Positions 50,934-61,893 of a DNA stretch of 64,000 nt are shown here, piece by piece. How positions within the stretch are numbered: the stretch's first letter is position 1; each line of letters starts with the position of its first letter. Source of the stretch: Jannaschia sp. S6380. GTDB lineage: Bacteria > Pseudomonadota > Alphaproteobacteria > Rhodobacterales > Rhodobacteraceae. The notes under the pieces were generated by a model. It was not told where the DNA came from. It saw only the letters and a list, made by a program, of their open reading frames with translations, and did not search any database. The translations under genes and the position numbers were made by a program. The DNA lies in assembly GCF_023015695.1 (NCBI RefSeq), contig NZ_JALKAS010000001.1, positions 992,001-1,056,000 on the forward strand, given 5' to 3'.

Positions 50934-52385
50934 TCAATCCTCCAGGTCGCGCCAGCGGCGTCCATCGCGATGCATCAGCGCCAGCGCCTCCTCCGGGCCC
51001 GACGACCCCTGCGAATAGCTGGCGGGCTTGTCGCCCCGCGCCTCCCATCCGTCGATGATCGGGTCGGTCCAGGCCCAGGCCGCCTCGACCTCGTCGCCAC
51101 GCATGAACAGCGTCTGGTTGCCCCGCATCACGTCCATGATCAGGCGCTCGTAGGCATCGGGGATCTCCTCGCCGTCGGGGCCCAGGGCGTCGGCGAACGT
51201 CATGTCCAGCGGCACGTTCACCAGACGCATCCCGCCCGGCCCCGGTTCCTTGATCGTCACCGACAGGTCCATCCCCTCGTCCGGTTGCAGCCGGATGGTC
51301 AGGGCGTTGGCCTTCGACGCGTCGTCCCGGTCGAAGATGGAATGCGAGGTTTCCTTGAACTGGATCACGATCTCGGACAGGCGCCGCGACATGCGCTTGC
51401 CGGTGCGCAGGTAGAACGGCACGTGCTTCCAACGCCAGTTGGAGATATTCACCTTCATGGCGACGAAGCTCTCGGTCTTCGACGCCGGGTTCTCGGCATC
51501 CTCGGCATAGGACGGATCGGCGCCGGCCTTGTACTGCCCGCGCACCACGTCGCGCGGGTCGACGGGATCCAGCGCGCGGATCACCTTCAACTTCTCATCG
51601 CGCAGCATGTCCGCGTCATAGCGGTTCGGCGGCTCCATGGCGGTCAGGCACAGAAGCTGCATCAGGTGGTTCTGCACCATGTCCCGCATCGCGCCCGACT
51701 TGTCGTAGTAGCTTCCCCGCCCGCCGACGCCCACCGTCTCGGCCACGGTGATCTGGACGTGGTCGATATAGCGTTCGTTCCAAAGCGGCTCGAACAGGAC
51801 GTTGGCGAAGCGGACGGCCATCAGGTTCTGCACCGTCTCCTTTCCGAGGAAATGGTCGATGCGGTAGATCTGCGTCTCGGCGAAACTGGCGGCCAGATCG
51901 TCGTTCAGCTTGCGTGCCGTGTCCTGGTCGGTGCCGAACGGTTTCTCGACCACCAGGCGCGAGTTGTCGCAGGCGATCCCGTGGCCACGCAGCTTCTCGG
52001 CCAGGGGGCCGAACAGGCTGGGCCCGACCGAGAAGTAGAACGCCTTGACTACATCGTCGCGAACCGACGCCTTCAGCTCCTTCCAGCCGCCCTCGCCCTT
52101 CGCGTCGATGGGAATGTAGCTGCATTGGCCGCAGAAGGCGTCGATCATGGACGCGTCGTGCTTGTCCTTCGATACGAATTCGTCGATCGCGCCGCGCACC
52201 TCGTCACGGAACCCGTCATCCGACAGTTCGGACCGCGCTGCCCCGATGATCCGCGCGTCCTCGGGCATCTGGCCGGCCACGAACCGGCGGTAGAGCGAGG
52301 GGAGGATCTTGCGGGTCGCCAGGTCGCCCGTCGCCCCGAACAGGACGAGGTCGAACGTATCCACCGGTATCGTGCGCGAGACCAT
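50934..52385 (-). CDS. zwf: Glucose-6-phosphate 1-dehydrogenase
   Basis: The 483-residue enzyme has an N-terminal coenzyme fold (FGATGDLATRKILPSLY), the G6PD active-site signature RIDHFLGKE with the substrate Lys, and the C-terminal KPASYSQGSSGPEEA. It makes 6-phosphogluconolactone and NADPH. It is the first gene of zwf-pgl-pgi, which supplies the Entner-Doudoroff pathway. Confidence 0.98.
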   Translation of the reverse strand: MVSRTIPVDTFDLVLFGATGDLATRKILPSLYRRFVAGQMPEDARIIGAARSELSDDGFRDEVRGAIDEFVSKDKHDASMIDAFCGQCSYIPIDAKGEGGWKELKASVRDDVVKAFYFSVGPSLFGPLAEKLRGHGIACDNSRLVVEKPFGTDQDTARKLNDDLAASFAETQIYRIDHFLGKETVQNLMAVRFANVLFEPLWNERYIDHVQITVAETVGVGGRGSYYDKSGAMRDMVQNHLMQLLCLTAMEPPNRYDADMLRDEKLKVIRALDPVDPRDVVRGQYKAGADPSYAEDAENPASKTESFVAMKVNISNWRWKHVPFYLRTGKRMSRRLSEIVIQFKETSHSIFDRDDASKANALTIRLQPDEGMDLSVTIKEPGPGGMRLVNVPLDMTFADALGPDGEEIPDAYERLIMDVMRGNQTLFMRGDEVEAAWAWTDPIIDGWEARGDKPASYSQGSSGPEEALALMHRDGRRWRDLED

Positions 52386-52405
52386 ATAAGCCGCTCCTGT
52401 TATCG

Positions 52406-53554
52406 CTAACGGGCCTTCGCTATCCGCCCTCGTTCCCTGTGTCTAGCACTCGTGGGCAGATCGTCCACCGCGCCTTCGGGCCGGCTGACGATGCCGCCGC
52501 CGACGGCCGCGCCCACGCCCGTGGTGCCCGGAAAGCTTGTGGGCAACCCGCGCAGCACGCGGACCGCCAGGAACGCGAAGGCCTGCGCCTCCAGCATATC
52601 GCCGTCGAGGCCGACGGCCTCCACCGGCTCGGGGCGAACCGGCAGCGTGGCAAGTGCTTCCATGATTGCGGGGTTCCGGCGGCCGCCCCCGGTCACCCAG
52701 AGACGCGATGGCGGGATCGGGCATTGGGTCAACGCATGCCGGACGCTGGCCGCGATCACCGCGACCCAGGTGGCGGCGGCGTGGCTGGGCGGGAGGGCGT
52801 CGATCCGGGCACCCGCCTGGCGCCACGCATCGCGGTCCAGCGATTTTGGCGGCATGCGGAAGAAGAACGGATGGCGCAGGAAGGCGTCGACCAAGGCCAT
52901 GTCCGCCTCCCCCTCCCGGGCCAGATGGCCGTCCCGGTCGAAGGGCTGTCCCAGCCAGTCCATGCACAGGTCGTCGATCGGCGCGTTGGCCGGGCCGGTG
53001 TCGAACGCCAGGAGCGCGCCCGGCTCGGCCATGCCCCGCCGCGGATCGGCCCAGGTCAGGTTGCCCACGCCGCCCAGATTCAGGATCGCGACCGGTTCGG
53101 CGGCGCCCACATGGCGCGCGCAGGCGTGATGGAATGCGGGCGCAAGCGGTGCCCCCTCCCCGCCCAAGGTCACGTCGGAGGTTCGGAAATCCCAGACCAC
53201 CGGCCGGCCCAGCACCTCGGCCAGAAGCGCGCCGTCGCCCGTCTGATGCGTCCGGCGCCTCTCCGGGTCGTGGGCCAGGGTCTGGCCGTGGAAGCCCACC
53301 ACCCGCGCCTCGGCAAAGCGCGACAGCAGCCGGGCATGCACGGTCTCGACCACCTCGGCGGCGGCGGGCACGTCGGGCCCGTCCTGCCACTGGCCGAGGG
53401 CCGCGCGCAGGCGGGCCCGCTCGGCCGCCGAATAGGGCAGATAGCCGGTCGCCCCGAACCCCTCGATCGTCTCGCCGTCGGTGATCAGCTCGGCCGCGTC
53501 GACCCCGTCGAGCGACGTGCCGGACATGGCCCCCAGCGCGCGGATCGCCTCCAT
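52406..53554 (-). CDS. anmK: Anhydro-N-acetylmuramic acid kinase
   Basis: The 382-residue sugar kinase of the ASKHA fold has [16 protein letters not shown] at the N terminus, [23 protein letters not shown] and [13 protein letters not shown]. It opens and phosphorylates anhMurNAc during cell-wall recycling. I start it at the ATG at 53,554, which has GGGA at the right spacing; an ATG five codons upstream overlaps that ribosome site. It is divergent from tyrS. Confidence 0.95.
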   Translation of the reverse strand: MEAIRALGAMSGTSLDGVDAAELITDGETIEGFGATGYLPYSAAERARLRAALGQWQDGPDVPAAAEVVETVHARLLSRFAEARVVGFHGQTLAHDPERRRTHQTGDGALLAEVLGRPVVWDFRTSDVTLGGEGAPLAPAFHHACARHVGAAEPVAILNLGGVGNLTWADPRRGMAEPGALLAFDTGPANAPIDDLCMDWLGQPFDRDGHLAREGEADMALVDAFLRHPFFFRMPPKSLDRDAWRQAGARIDALPPSHAAATWVAVIAASVRHALTQCPIPPSRLWVTGGGRRNPAIMEALATLPVRPEPVEAVGLDGDMLEAQAFAFLAVRVLRGLPTSFPGTTGVGAAVGGGIVSRPEGAVDDLPTSARHRERGRIAKAR

Positions 53555-53617
53555 CGTCTTTCCCTTCATTCCATCCCGCGCTAAGGCGGGTCACGCACCC
53601 GAAATACCGGAAGTCCC

Positions 53618-54871
53618 ATGACCTACCACCCCAAATCAGACTTCATGCGCGTGATGATCGAGCGTGGCTTCCTGGCCGACTGCACCGATTATCAGGGCCT
53701 GGACGAGGCTTTCTCGGCTGACGTGGTGCCGGGCTATATCGGGTTCGACGCGACCGCGTCCTCGCTGCATGTCGGCTCGCTGATCCAGATCATGATGCTG
53801 CGCTGGCTGCAGAAATGCGGCGGCCAGCCGATCGTCCTGATGGGCGGGGGCACGACCAAGGTGGGCGACCCCAGCTTTCGCGCCGACGAACGCCCGCTGC
53901 TGACGCCCGACCAGATCGGGCGGAACGTCGCCGGCATCCGCGAAGTGTTCTCCCACTACGTCCGCTTCGGCGACGGCCCGACCGACGCCATCATGGCCAA
54001 CAACGACACTTGGCTGGCCGATCTGAACTATCTCGACTTCCTGCGCGACGTGGGCCGGCATTTCAGCGTCAACCGGATGCTGTCCTTCGAGTCGGTCAAG
54101 TCCCGCCTCGACCGCGAACAGTCGCTGTCGTTTCTGGAATTCAACTACATGATCCTGCAGGCCTACGACTTCATGGAGCTGCACCGCCGGCATGGCTGTC
54201 TCCTCCAGATGGGCGGCAGCGACCAGTGGGGGAACATCGTCAACGGTATCGACCTGACGCGGCGCATCCTGGACGACCAGGTCTTCGGACTGACCTCGCC
54301 GCTTCTGACGACGTCGGACGGCAAGAAGATGGGCAAGTCGCAGAACGGCGCGGTCTGGCTGAACGCCGACCTGCTGTCGCCCTACGAATTCTGGCAATTC
54401 TGGCGCAATACGTCCGATGCCGATGTCGGCCGCTTCCTGAAGCTCTACACGGAGCTTCCGCTGGACGAATGCGACCGCCTCGCCGCGCTGGAAGGGTCGG
54501 CCATCAACGACGCCAAGATCCGCCTGGCCAACGAGGTCACGACCTTGTTGCACGGCCCCGAGGCCGCCGCCAACGCCGAAGCGACCGCCCGCGAGGTGTT
54601 CGAGCGGGGCGGCGCCGGCGACGACCTGCCGACCGTCACCCTGACCGACGAGGAGGTGACGCACGGCATCTCGGTCGTGCAGCTGATCGTGCGCGCGGGC
54701 CTCGCGAAATCCGGGAAGGAGGCGAAGCGCCTGATCGCCGAGGGCGGTGCCCGGATGAACGACACCGCGCTGACCGATCCGGGCCTGGTGCTGGACGCCG
54801 GCGCGCTGGCCGTGCCGACCAAGCTTTCGGCCGGACGCAAGCGGCATGCGCTGGTGCGTCTCGCCGACTGA
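53618..54871 (+). CDS. tyrS: Tyrosyl-tRNA synthetase
   Basis: The 417-residue class I synthetase has the HIGH-like motif LHVGSLIQ (about 48-55), KMGKS (about 235-239), and a C-terminal S4-like RNA-binding domain (about 345-417, [24 protein letters not shown]). It charges tRNA-Tyr. It is divergent from anmK; a small membrane protein follows. Confidence 0.97.
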   Translation: MTYHPKSDFMRVMIERGFLADCTDYQGLDEAFSADVVPGYIGFDATASSLHVGSLIQIMMLRWLQKCGGQPIVLMGGGTTKVGDPSFRADERPLLTPDQIGRNVAGIREVFSHYVRFGDGPTDAIMANNDTWLADLNYLDFLRDVGRHFSVNRMLSFESVKSRLDREQSLSFLEFNYMILQAYDFMELHRRHGCLLQMGGSDQWGNIVNGIDLTRRILDDQVFGLTSPLLTTSDGKKMGKSQNGAVWLNADLLSPYEFWQFWRNTSDADVGRFLKLYTELPLDECDRLAALEGSAINDAKIRLANEVTTLLHGPEAAANAEATAREVFERGGAGDDLPTVTLTDEEVTHGISVVQLIVRAGLAKSGKEAKRLIAEGGARMNDTALTDPGLVLDAGALAVPTKLSAGRKRHALVRLAD

Positions 54872-54940
54872 CGGAACCCCCGCCCCGCTGTCGGGGTTGG
54901 GTCTCCGACCGCCACAACCATGCCCGTGAGGAGCCCCGCC

Positions 54941-55135
54941 ATGAGCGCACCCGAAACCAATGTCGAGAAACAGCGCCGCCGTCATGCGGGGCCGATCATC
55001 GGCATCACCGCCGGCCTGATCTTCGTCGCGATCATCCTAGTGGCCTATCTATTCTTCATCGCCAGCCCCGACGACGAGATCGTCGAGGGCACGCAGGCCG
55101 AAGACCCGGTCGTGGTCGCCCCCGCGGCCGACTGA
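54941..55135 (+). CDS. Small single-pass membrane protein
   Basis: The 64-residue protein has a basic N-terminal stretch (EKQRRRHAG), one hydrophobic helix (about 19-41, IIGITAGLIFVAIILVAYLFF) and an acidic tail, so it should be anchored with the C terminus in the periplasm. GAGGAG precedes the ATG at 54,941 at good distance; an ATG seven codons earlier is in frame. No family is recognised. Confidence 0.65.
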   Translation: MSAPETNVEKQRRRHAGPIIGITAGLIFVAIILVAYLFFIASPDDEIVEGTQAEDPVVVAPAAD

Positions 55136-55150
55136 CGAGGAATTTCCCCA

Positions 55151-55184
55151 CGAAAAAAGGGCCGCCCTTCGCCGGGCGGCCCTT
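55151..55184 (-). terminator. Intrinsic terminator for the minus-strand cyclophilin genes
   Basis: AAGGGCCGCCC and GGGCGGCCCTT form a perfect 11-bp stem with a 6-nt loop. On the minus strand it is followed directly by a T run (55,158 to 55,153), 25 bases after the cyclophilin stop. The plus-strand side lacks a T run. Confidence 0.88.
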
Positions 55185-55208
55185 GTCATGTCCGGCGTGG
55201 CGATCCGG

Positions 55209-55754
55209 TCACTCGGTGACACGAACATCGGTCATCACGTCGGGGTCGACGGTGACCGCGCCGTTGCCGCCCGTGCCGCGCCGGATCGCGTCGACCACAT
55301 CCATGCCATCGGTCACCCGGCCGACGACCGTGTACTGGCCGTCCAGGTGCGGGGCGGGCCCGAACATGATGAAGAACTGGCTGTTGGCCGAGTTGGGGGC
55401 GGCCGAACGCGCCATGCCGATCACGCCACGCTCGAACGTCTCGTCCGAGAACTCGGCCGGCAGATCCGGACGGTCGCTGCTGCCGGTACCGGCCAGCGAC
55501 AGGTTGCCGCCCTCGCGGCCATGCTGCACGTCGCCGGTCTGGGCCATGAACCCGTCGATCACCCGGTGGAACACGACGCCGTCATAGGCGCCGGCCTCGG
55601 CCAGCGCGGTGATCTGCGCGACGTGGGCCGGTGCCAGGTCTTCCAGCAGGTCGATAGTGATGGTGCCCTCGGCCTCGCCCGCGACGTCGATCTCCAGCCC
55701 GGCGGCAAAGGCGGGCGAGGCGGTGATCAGGAAAGCGGCGACCACATTACGCAT
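55209..55754 (-). CDS. Periplasmic peptidyl-prolyl cis-trans isomerase (cyclophilin)
   Basis: The 181-residue protein has an N-terminal signal peptide (MRNVVAAFLITASPAFAAG) and a cyclophilin domain: YDGVVFHRVIDGFMAQTGD, ANSQFFIMF, and GQYTVVGRVTDGMDVVD. The catalytic Arg (FHRV) and the QFFI segment are present. It speeds proline isomerisation in exported proteins. It overlaps the stop of the upstream cytoplasmic paralogue by 8 bases, and the pair arose by duplication. Confidence 0.93.
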   Translation of the reverse strand: MRNVVAAFLITASPAFAAGLEIDVAGEAEGTITIDLLEDLAPAHVAQITALAEAGAYDGVVFHRVIDGFMAQTGDVQHGREGGNLSLAGTGSSDRPDLPAEFSDETFERGVIGMARSAAPNSANSQFFIMFGPAPHLDGQYTVVGRVTDGMDVVDAIRRGTGGNGAVTVDPDVMTDVRVTE

Positions 55755-56247
55755 CGGCGGCCACCTTGACGCTGATCATCTTGTCGGGGTTCGCGGGCGG
55801 CTCGCCCCGGGCGATCTTGTCGACATGCTCCATCCCCTCGATGACGCGGCCATAGACCGTGTACTGCCGGTTCAGGAAATGGTTGTCTGAAAAGTTGATG
55901 AAGAACTGGCTGTTGGCCGAATCCGGGTTCTGCGACCGGGCCGCGCCCAAGGTGCCGCGGTCATGCGGGATGCCGCTGAACTCAGCCTTCAGGTCCGGCT
56001 TGTCGCTGCCGCCGGTGCCGGCGCGCGACGTGTTCCCGCCGTCCTTGCCGTGCTCGACATCGCCGGTCTGCGCCATGAACCCGTCGATCACGCGATGGAA
56101 CACCACGCCGTCATAGGCGCCTTCGCGGGCCAGTTCCTTCATGCGTTCGGCATGGCCCGGGGCCACATCCGGCAGCAGTTCGACGACGACGTTCCCATCC
56201 TTCAACTCGATGATGACGGTGTTCTCGGGGTCTTTGATCTCGGCCAT
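55747..56247 (-). CDS. ppiB: Cytoplasmic peptidyl-prolyl cis-trans isomerase (cyclophilin B type)
   Basis: The 166-residue protein has no signal peptide. The cyclophilin core includes GAYDGVVFHRVIDGFMAQTGDVE, ANSQFFINFSDN, and RQYTVYGRVIEGMEHVD. It shares long identical stretches with the downstream periplasmic copy, so one product works in the cytoplasm and its twin in the periplasm. It is the first gene of the pair. Confidence 0.93.
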   Translation of the reverse strand: MAEIKDPENTVIIELKDGNVVVELLPDVAPGHAERMKELAREGAYDGVVFHRVIDGFMAQTGDVEHGKDGGNTSRAGTGGSDKPDLKAEFSGIPHDRGTLGAARSQNPDSANSQFFINFSDNHFLNRQYTVYGRVIEGMEHVDKIARGEPPANPDKMISVKVAADA

Positions 56248-56350
56248 CTGGGCCTCCTTTTTCGGTCCGCGTCAGAGCTAGGGCATCCCGGGCGGAAGGA
56301 AAAGACGTGGCGCGGCCCCGGCGCGCAGGCCGGCCGGGGGCCGCCCGCGA

Positions 56351-57076
56351 TCAGACCGGCTTGCCTGCCGTATGGTGCAGGCGCGACACCTCCTGCGGGT
56401 CGAGCGCCAGGGCCGTGGCGAACCGGTGCAGGAAATCGCGCTCCGCCGGGTGGTCGGGGTCGATGGCCGTGAGTGCTGCGGCATACACCTCCGCCTCGTG
56501 GCCGCGCGGCACGTCGCGGGCCAGCGATTCCGGGTGCACGGGCTCGGACAGGGCCGCTTCCAGCGCGGCGCGATCCTCCTCGGTGTCGGCCTCGCCCAAG
56601 ATCTCCCGCAGGACGGCGCGTTCCCCGTCGTCGATCTCTCCGTCGGCACGCACGGCCTGTCCGATGGCACGAACCATCGCGGCGGCCGTTGCCTCGTCCT
56701 GCGGGCCCTTGTCGGCCATTTGCGCTAGGTCGTCCGGATCGCGATCGCCCGCACCGCCCAGCGCCGCCGATCCGCCCGCCATCGCGGCCAAGCCGCCGAG
56801 CAGGCCGCCCATACCGCCCTGCGACGCACCACCGGTGCCCTGCCCCCCGGTCAGCGCGCCCAAGAGGCCGCCGAGACCACCGCCGGCACTGCCGCCCCCG
56901 CCCTGGAGCCCGGCCATCAGGCCACCGCCGGCGGCGCCCTGCGCCCCACCACCGCCGCCTTGCTGCGACAACATCTGCTTGACCCCTTGCAGCCCCCCGC
57001 GCGCGCGGAAGGCTTGGTAGCCCTTGGCTGCGGCGAAGGCGATGGCCATCTTCATGGCGGTGCGCTTGAGCGACAT
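56351..57076 (-). CDS. DUF533/TerB-like protein with Gly-rich linker
   Basis: The protein has 241 residues. N-terminal helical segment (MSLKRTAMKMAIAFAAAKGYQAF), a very Gly/Ala-rich repetitive region (about 38-105, GGGG, GGLLGGL and similar), and a C-terminal acidic helical domain (about 125-235, AMVRAIGQAVRADGEIDDGERAVLREIL) that matches TerB/DUF533 folds. Members are inner-membrane-associated proteins of unclear role. I start it at the ATG at 57,076; the frame is open upstream without similarity. Confidence 0.82.
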   Translation of the reverse strand: MSLKRTAMKMAIAFAAAKGYQAFRARGGLQGVKQMLSQQGGGGGAQGAAGGGLMAGLQGGGGSAGGGLGGLLGALTGGQGTGGASQGGMGGLLGGLAAMAGGSAALGGAGDRDPDDLAQMADKGPQDEATAAAMVRAIGQAVRADGEIDDGERAVLREILGEADTEEDRAALEAALSEPVHPESLARDVPRGHEAEVYAAALTAIDPDHPAERDFLHRFATALALDPQEVSRLHHTAGKPV

Positions 57077-57138
57077 GACGAACTCTCCCTGTTTGGTGCC
57101 AGGAAGGATAGCGGTCCGCGCCCCGGGGGCAATCGCGG

Positions 57139-59496
57139 TCAGCCGGACGGCAGCAGGTTCGGCACGATGGTGACGATCGCCGGGAACATCCACAGGATCA
57201 AAAGGCCCAGGACCTGGATCAGGACGAAGGGCAGCACGCCGCGATAGATATGGCCCGTCGTGACCCCTGCGGGCGCCACCCCGCGCAGATAGAACAGCGC
57301 GAAGCCGAAGGGCGGCGTCAGGAAGGACGTCTGAAGGTTCACCGCGATCATGATCGTCACCCATTTCGGATCGAAGGTTCCGCCATAGATGACCGGCCCG
57401 ACGATCGGCACGACGATGTAGATGATCTCCAGGAAGTCGAGGACGAAGCCCAGGACGAACAGGACCAGCATGACGATCAGGAACACCTTCAGCTCGCTGT
57501 CGAAGGAGCGCAGGAAGTCCTGGATGTAGTGTTCCCCGCCGAAGGAGATCAGCACGAGGTTGAGGAGCTGCGAACCGATCAGGATGGTGAACACCATCGA
57601 CGTGACCTTGGCCGTCTCGCGCACGACGGGGCCCAGGATACCGGTTCGAAGCAGAACCCAGCTGGCATAGAGCAGGCCAAGGAACGCGGCGTGATAGGCC
57701 AACTGCGCGATGACCATCGCGATCACGTCGCCCGGGGTCGTCGTGTCCAGTCCGGTCCGCAGGTCGAAATTCACCCCGAAGAGGAGCATGACGACCAGCG
57801 CCAGCGAGGCGAGCAGGATCCAGGCGCCGCCCGACCCTTCCTCCTGCAGCTTGCGGTAGGCGGCCAGCATGATCGCGCCGCCGGCCCCCAGCGCCGCGGC
57901 GGGCGTGGGGTTGGTGATCCCGCCCAGGATCGAGCCCAGCACCGCCACGATCAGGACGAGCGGCGGGAAGACGACGCGCAGCAGCTCGTTCCGCGACAGG
58001 CGGGCGAAGGCCGGGACGACCCCGACCAAGGCGATCGCCAGCGGGATCGACATCACCAGGAACGTCGTCCCGGTCGAGGTGGTCGGCCCGATCAGCAGCG
58101 CGTCGATCACGAAGGCCAGCGCGACGCCCGCCGCGCCGATCAGCAGCGGACGCGCGTCGGCCAGCGGGTCCACGCCGCGTGCGACCGAAAGCACCAGCGC
58201 CAGCGCCAGGAACAGGACGGTGATGCCCACGCCGATGGGGGCGGCGCCCGCGATGGCGGCATTGCGCGCCTCGATCAGTTCCTCGGCCGAGAGTTCGCGC
58301 GCGAGTTGCACGCCGCCAGCGCCGTCGATGGTCGCCTGTTGGGCCAGCGCCAGATCCCAGGCGGCCTGGCCGTGCAGTTCGATCATGGCGGCCTGGCAGG
58401 CGGCCGAGACGTTGGTGCGCAGCGACGCAGTGTCGCCCGCCTCGCTAAAGCTGCTGACGGCGACGTCCTGCGCGCCGATCAGGCCGACCAGGCCCAGCCC
58501 GATCGCGCCCAGGATCAGGGCACCCGGAATCGCCAGGAACCACAGGAGCGAGTCGTTGCGCGTCATCGTGGTGCCGCGGACCTCCTCGAACGTGACGGCC
58601 GGCGCCTTGGATGGGTTCAGGAGCGCGAAGCCGAAGGCATAGGCGCCGTAGAGGAAGGCCAGGAAGATGCCCGGCAGCAGCGCCGCCTGGAACAGCGTAC
58701 CGACGGAAACCACCGCCGGCTCGCCCAGATATGTCAGCGCATCGGAGCAGCCGACATTGGCCGCGCGGGCCTCCTGCGCGGTGGAATAGATGTCGCCGGC
58801 CAGCGTGCCAAGAAGGACGATGACGATGGAGGGCGGGATGATCTGTCCCAACGTGCCGGAGGCCGCGATCACGCCGGTCGCGAGTTCGGGCGAGTAGTTG
58901 TTGCGCAGCATCGTCGGCAGCGCCAGTAGGCCCATCGTCACGACGGTCGCGCCCACGATGCCGGTCGACGCGGCGAGGAACGCGCCCACGATCACGATTG
59001 ACACGGCCAGGCCGCCCGGAAGCGGGCCGAAGACCCGCGCCATCGTGGTCAGCAGGTCGTTGGCGATCTTGGAGCGTTCCAGCGTGATGCCCATCATCAC
59101 GAACATCAGGACCGCCAGCAGCGTCTCGATCGACGCGCCGGCAATGACGCGTTCGTTCATGCGGTTGACGATGAAGCCGATGTTGCGGTCGAGCGCGGTT
59201 TCCCAGCCCTGGGGGAACAGCGCCTCCTCCACCCGTGGAAGTTCGGGGAAGCGGAATACCGATATCGTGTCGCGCGCGACCCCGTCCGCGATCAGCGCGG
59301 CATATTCGGCCGATCCGGTATCGATGGCCTGGTGGATCAGGATGCCCGCGCTGTCCAGCGCGGCGATGATCGCGAAGCTGATCGTGCCGGCGCCCGCGAT
59401 GGCGAAGGCAACCGGGAAGCCGGACATGATCCCGCCGAAGAGGCAGAGGAACACGATGATCAGGCCGATCTCGACCCCGTCCAGTCCGAAGAGCAT
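57139..59496 (-). CDS. TRAP transporter large permease (DctM), extended form
   Basis: This 785-residue polytopic membrane protein is almost twice the usual DctM length (about 430). Family features include ASTGIVGATVVTMGLLALP, SGTLGQIIPPSIVIVLLGTLAGD, NPTPAAALGAGGAI and a C-terminal LGFVLDFLEIIYIVVPIVGPV. Extra segments lie at about 55-110 (soluble) and 230-480 (soluble parts plus additional helices). It is the ion-coupled core of the importer with the DctQ and DctP proteins upstream. The ATG at 59,496 fits the hydrophobic start. Confidence 0.93.
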   Translation of the reverse strand: MLFGLDGVEIGLIIVFLCLFGGIMSGFPVAFAIAGAGTISFAIIAALDSAGILIHQAIDTGSAEYAALIADGVARDTISVFRFPELPRVEEALFPQGWETALDRNIGFIVNRMNERVIAGASIETLLAVLMFVMMGITLERSKIANDLLTTMARVFGPLPGGLAVSIVIVGAFLAASTGIVGATVVTMGLLALPTMLRNNYSPELATGVIAASGTLGQIIPPSIVIVLLGTLAGDIYSTAQEARAANVGCSDALTYLGEPAVVSVGTLFQAALLPGIFLAFLYGAYAFGFALLNPSKAPAVTFEEVRGTTMTRNDSLLWFLAIPGALILGAIGLGLVGLIGAQDVAVSSFSEAGDTASLRTNVSAACQAAMIELHGQAAWDLALAQQATIDGAGGVQLARELSAEELIEARNAAIAGAAPIGVGITVLFLALALVLSVARGVDPLADARPLLIGAAGVALAFVIDALLIGPTTSTGTTFLVMSIPLAIALVGVVPAFARLSRNELLRVVFPPLVLIVAVLGSILGGITNPTPAAALGAGGAIMLAAYRKLQEEGSGGAWILLASLALVVMLLFGVNFDLRTGLDTTTPGDVIAMVIAQLAYHAAFLGLLYASWVLLRTGILGPVVRETAKVTSMVFTILIGSQLLNLVLISFGGEHYIQDFLRSFDSELKVFLIVMLVLFVLGFVLDFLEIIYIVVPIVGPVIYGGTFDPKWVTIMIAVNLQTSFLTPPFGFALFYLRGVAPAGVTTGHIYRGVLPFVLIQVLGLLILWMFPAIVTIVPNLLPSG

Positions 59497-59533
59497 TTGC
59501 GTCGTCCCCCAGGCGTTTCGCCGCCTCTAGTGC

Positions 59534-60511
59534 TTAGTGAATTTCCGCGACCCGCTGCGCGTCCTCGTCGCCGAGGATGTCGCGATCCAGATAACGGCCC
59601 GCGCTCAGCTCGCCCTCGCGCAGTTCCAGCCAGCTGCGCCAGAAGAACACGCAGGCCTGGGCGAAGGCGGTGGCGACGAAGGCCAGGATCAGGATCTTGA
59701 AGAGGAAATACGCGTCGAATCCGTTCGGGCTGAATCCGATCGTCTCAACGTTCCAGCGCATCGCCCGCGCCTTCATCAGCATCCGGTCCAGCGGATCGCT
59801 GGCCGACGTGGCCGGCGTGATCAGACTGCGCCACAGGAAGAACCACGAGTAGAGCCACATCAGGATCAGCGCGGGCATCATGAAGATCACGCTGCCGAAC
59901 ATGTCGATGATCCGCTTGGTTCGGTGGCCCACGGCCGAATAGACCAGATCCACGCGCACGTGGCCGCCCTGGATGAAGGTCCAGGCGACGCAGAGGCACA
60001 CGATCATCGCGTTATAGAGCTTCAGTTCTTCGGAGTACCACGACAGGTCGCGGGTGAAGGTGGTGCCGAATGGTCCGACGCTGATCTCCGAGACGCGGAA
60101 GATGCGTTGCAGGAAGACGATCATGATCTGCTGCATGACCATCAGAAAGCCTGCCCAGGCCGCGATGCGGCCGGTCCAGTTCAGCACGAATTCCGACCCG
60201 CGGACGAGCCCCCAGCCGAAGCGGCGCGACAGTCCGACACCGATGGTCAGGGCACCGAATATGATCAGAAGGACGAAGAACAGCTCGACGCTGGCGCCGT
60301 AATAGACGAAGCGCAGAACCGCCTCGCCGTCGGACCAGTTCAGCCAGCTGCCGGGCGAGGCGAGCGCGAAGACCAGGTTGAACGGTGCCTCGAACAGGTT
60401 GCCCAGAAACCACTGGATCGGGCCGCCGGCCTCGAACGCGTCGAGACAGGATTGCGTGCCCTCGACCGTCGGCGCGAACAGCCCCGTGCATTCCGCGTCC
60501 TGCTCCATCAC
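59534..60511 (-). CDS. TRAP transporter small permease (DctQ)
   Basis: The 325-residue protein has hydrophobic helices at about 60-90, 125-150, 168-188, 195-220 and 265-290, and the DctQ-type region AWTFIQGGHVRVDLVYSAVGHRTKRIIDMFG. It is longer than average DctQ (about 170), with an extra N-terminal part including Cys residues (about 8, 22). It assembles with the large permease 37 bases downstream. Confidence 0.9.
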   Translation of the reverse strand: MMEQDAECTGLFAPTVEGTQSCLDAFEAGGPIQWFLGNLFEAPFNLVFALASPGSWLNWSDGEAVLRFVYYGASVELFFVLLIIFGALTIGVGLSRRFGWGLVRGSEFVLNWTGRIAAWAGFLMVMQQIMIVFLQRIFRVSEISVGPFGTTFTRDLSWYSEELKLYNAMIVCLCVAWTFIQGGHVRVDLVYSAVGHRTKRIIDMFGSVIFMMPALILMWLYSWFFLWRSLITPATSASDPLDRMLMKARAMRWNVETIGFSPNGFDAYFLFKILILAFVATAFAQACVFFWRSWLELREGELSAGRYLDRDILGDEDAQRVAEIH

Positions 60512-60618
60512 CGCTCCCCCGTGATAAGTTCGTCGTCATGGGCGCGACCGGGTCCCATGGCTCCGTCGCGCGCCCGAACCGGCCCCGCCCCGACAGTCCG
60601 GAGCGGGGCCGTCGGAGG

Positions 60619-61704
<1,086 letters not shown>

Positions 61705-61893
61705 TATATTCCCCCCTGTTGGATTTCTTGGTCTTCCCACCCTCCCGGCAGGACGACGGCCCCCTTTGCGGGGCGTGCCGCGACGTTAGTGATCGACGGG
61801 ACGGAGTCAAATACCCGAAAACACGTAGGCCCCCGCACCGGGCGCGCGCGATGCGCTGGCGCTCGGGGTGCGGTTGGGGTCTAATCGCATCCC
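61705..61893. promoter_or_regulatory. Divergent promoter region between TRAP genes and sensor kinase
   Basis: The 189 bases between divergent starts should hold both promoters. An inverted repeat CCGCACC (61,833-61,839) / GGTGCGG (61,867-61,873) lies just before the kinase gene. It is a candidate site for the response regulator or a leader structure. No clear sigma70 boxes stand out. Confidence 0.4.

Noticed and set aside
57250..58929. A plus-strand open frame of about 559 codons opposite the TRAP permease
   Set aside because: It is an extremely Arg/Asp/Gln-rich shadow of the hydrophobic permease codons and has no start signal or homology-like motif.
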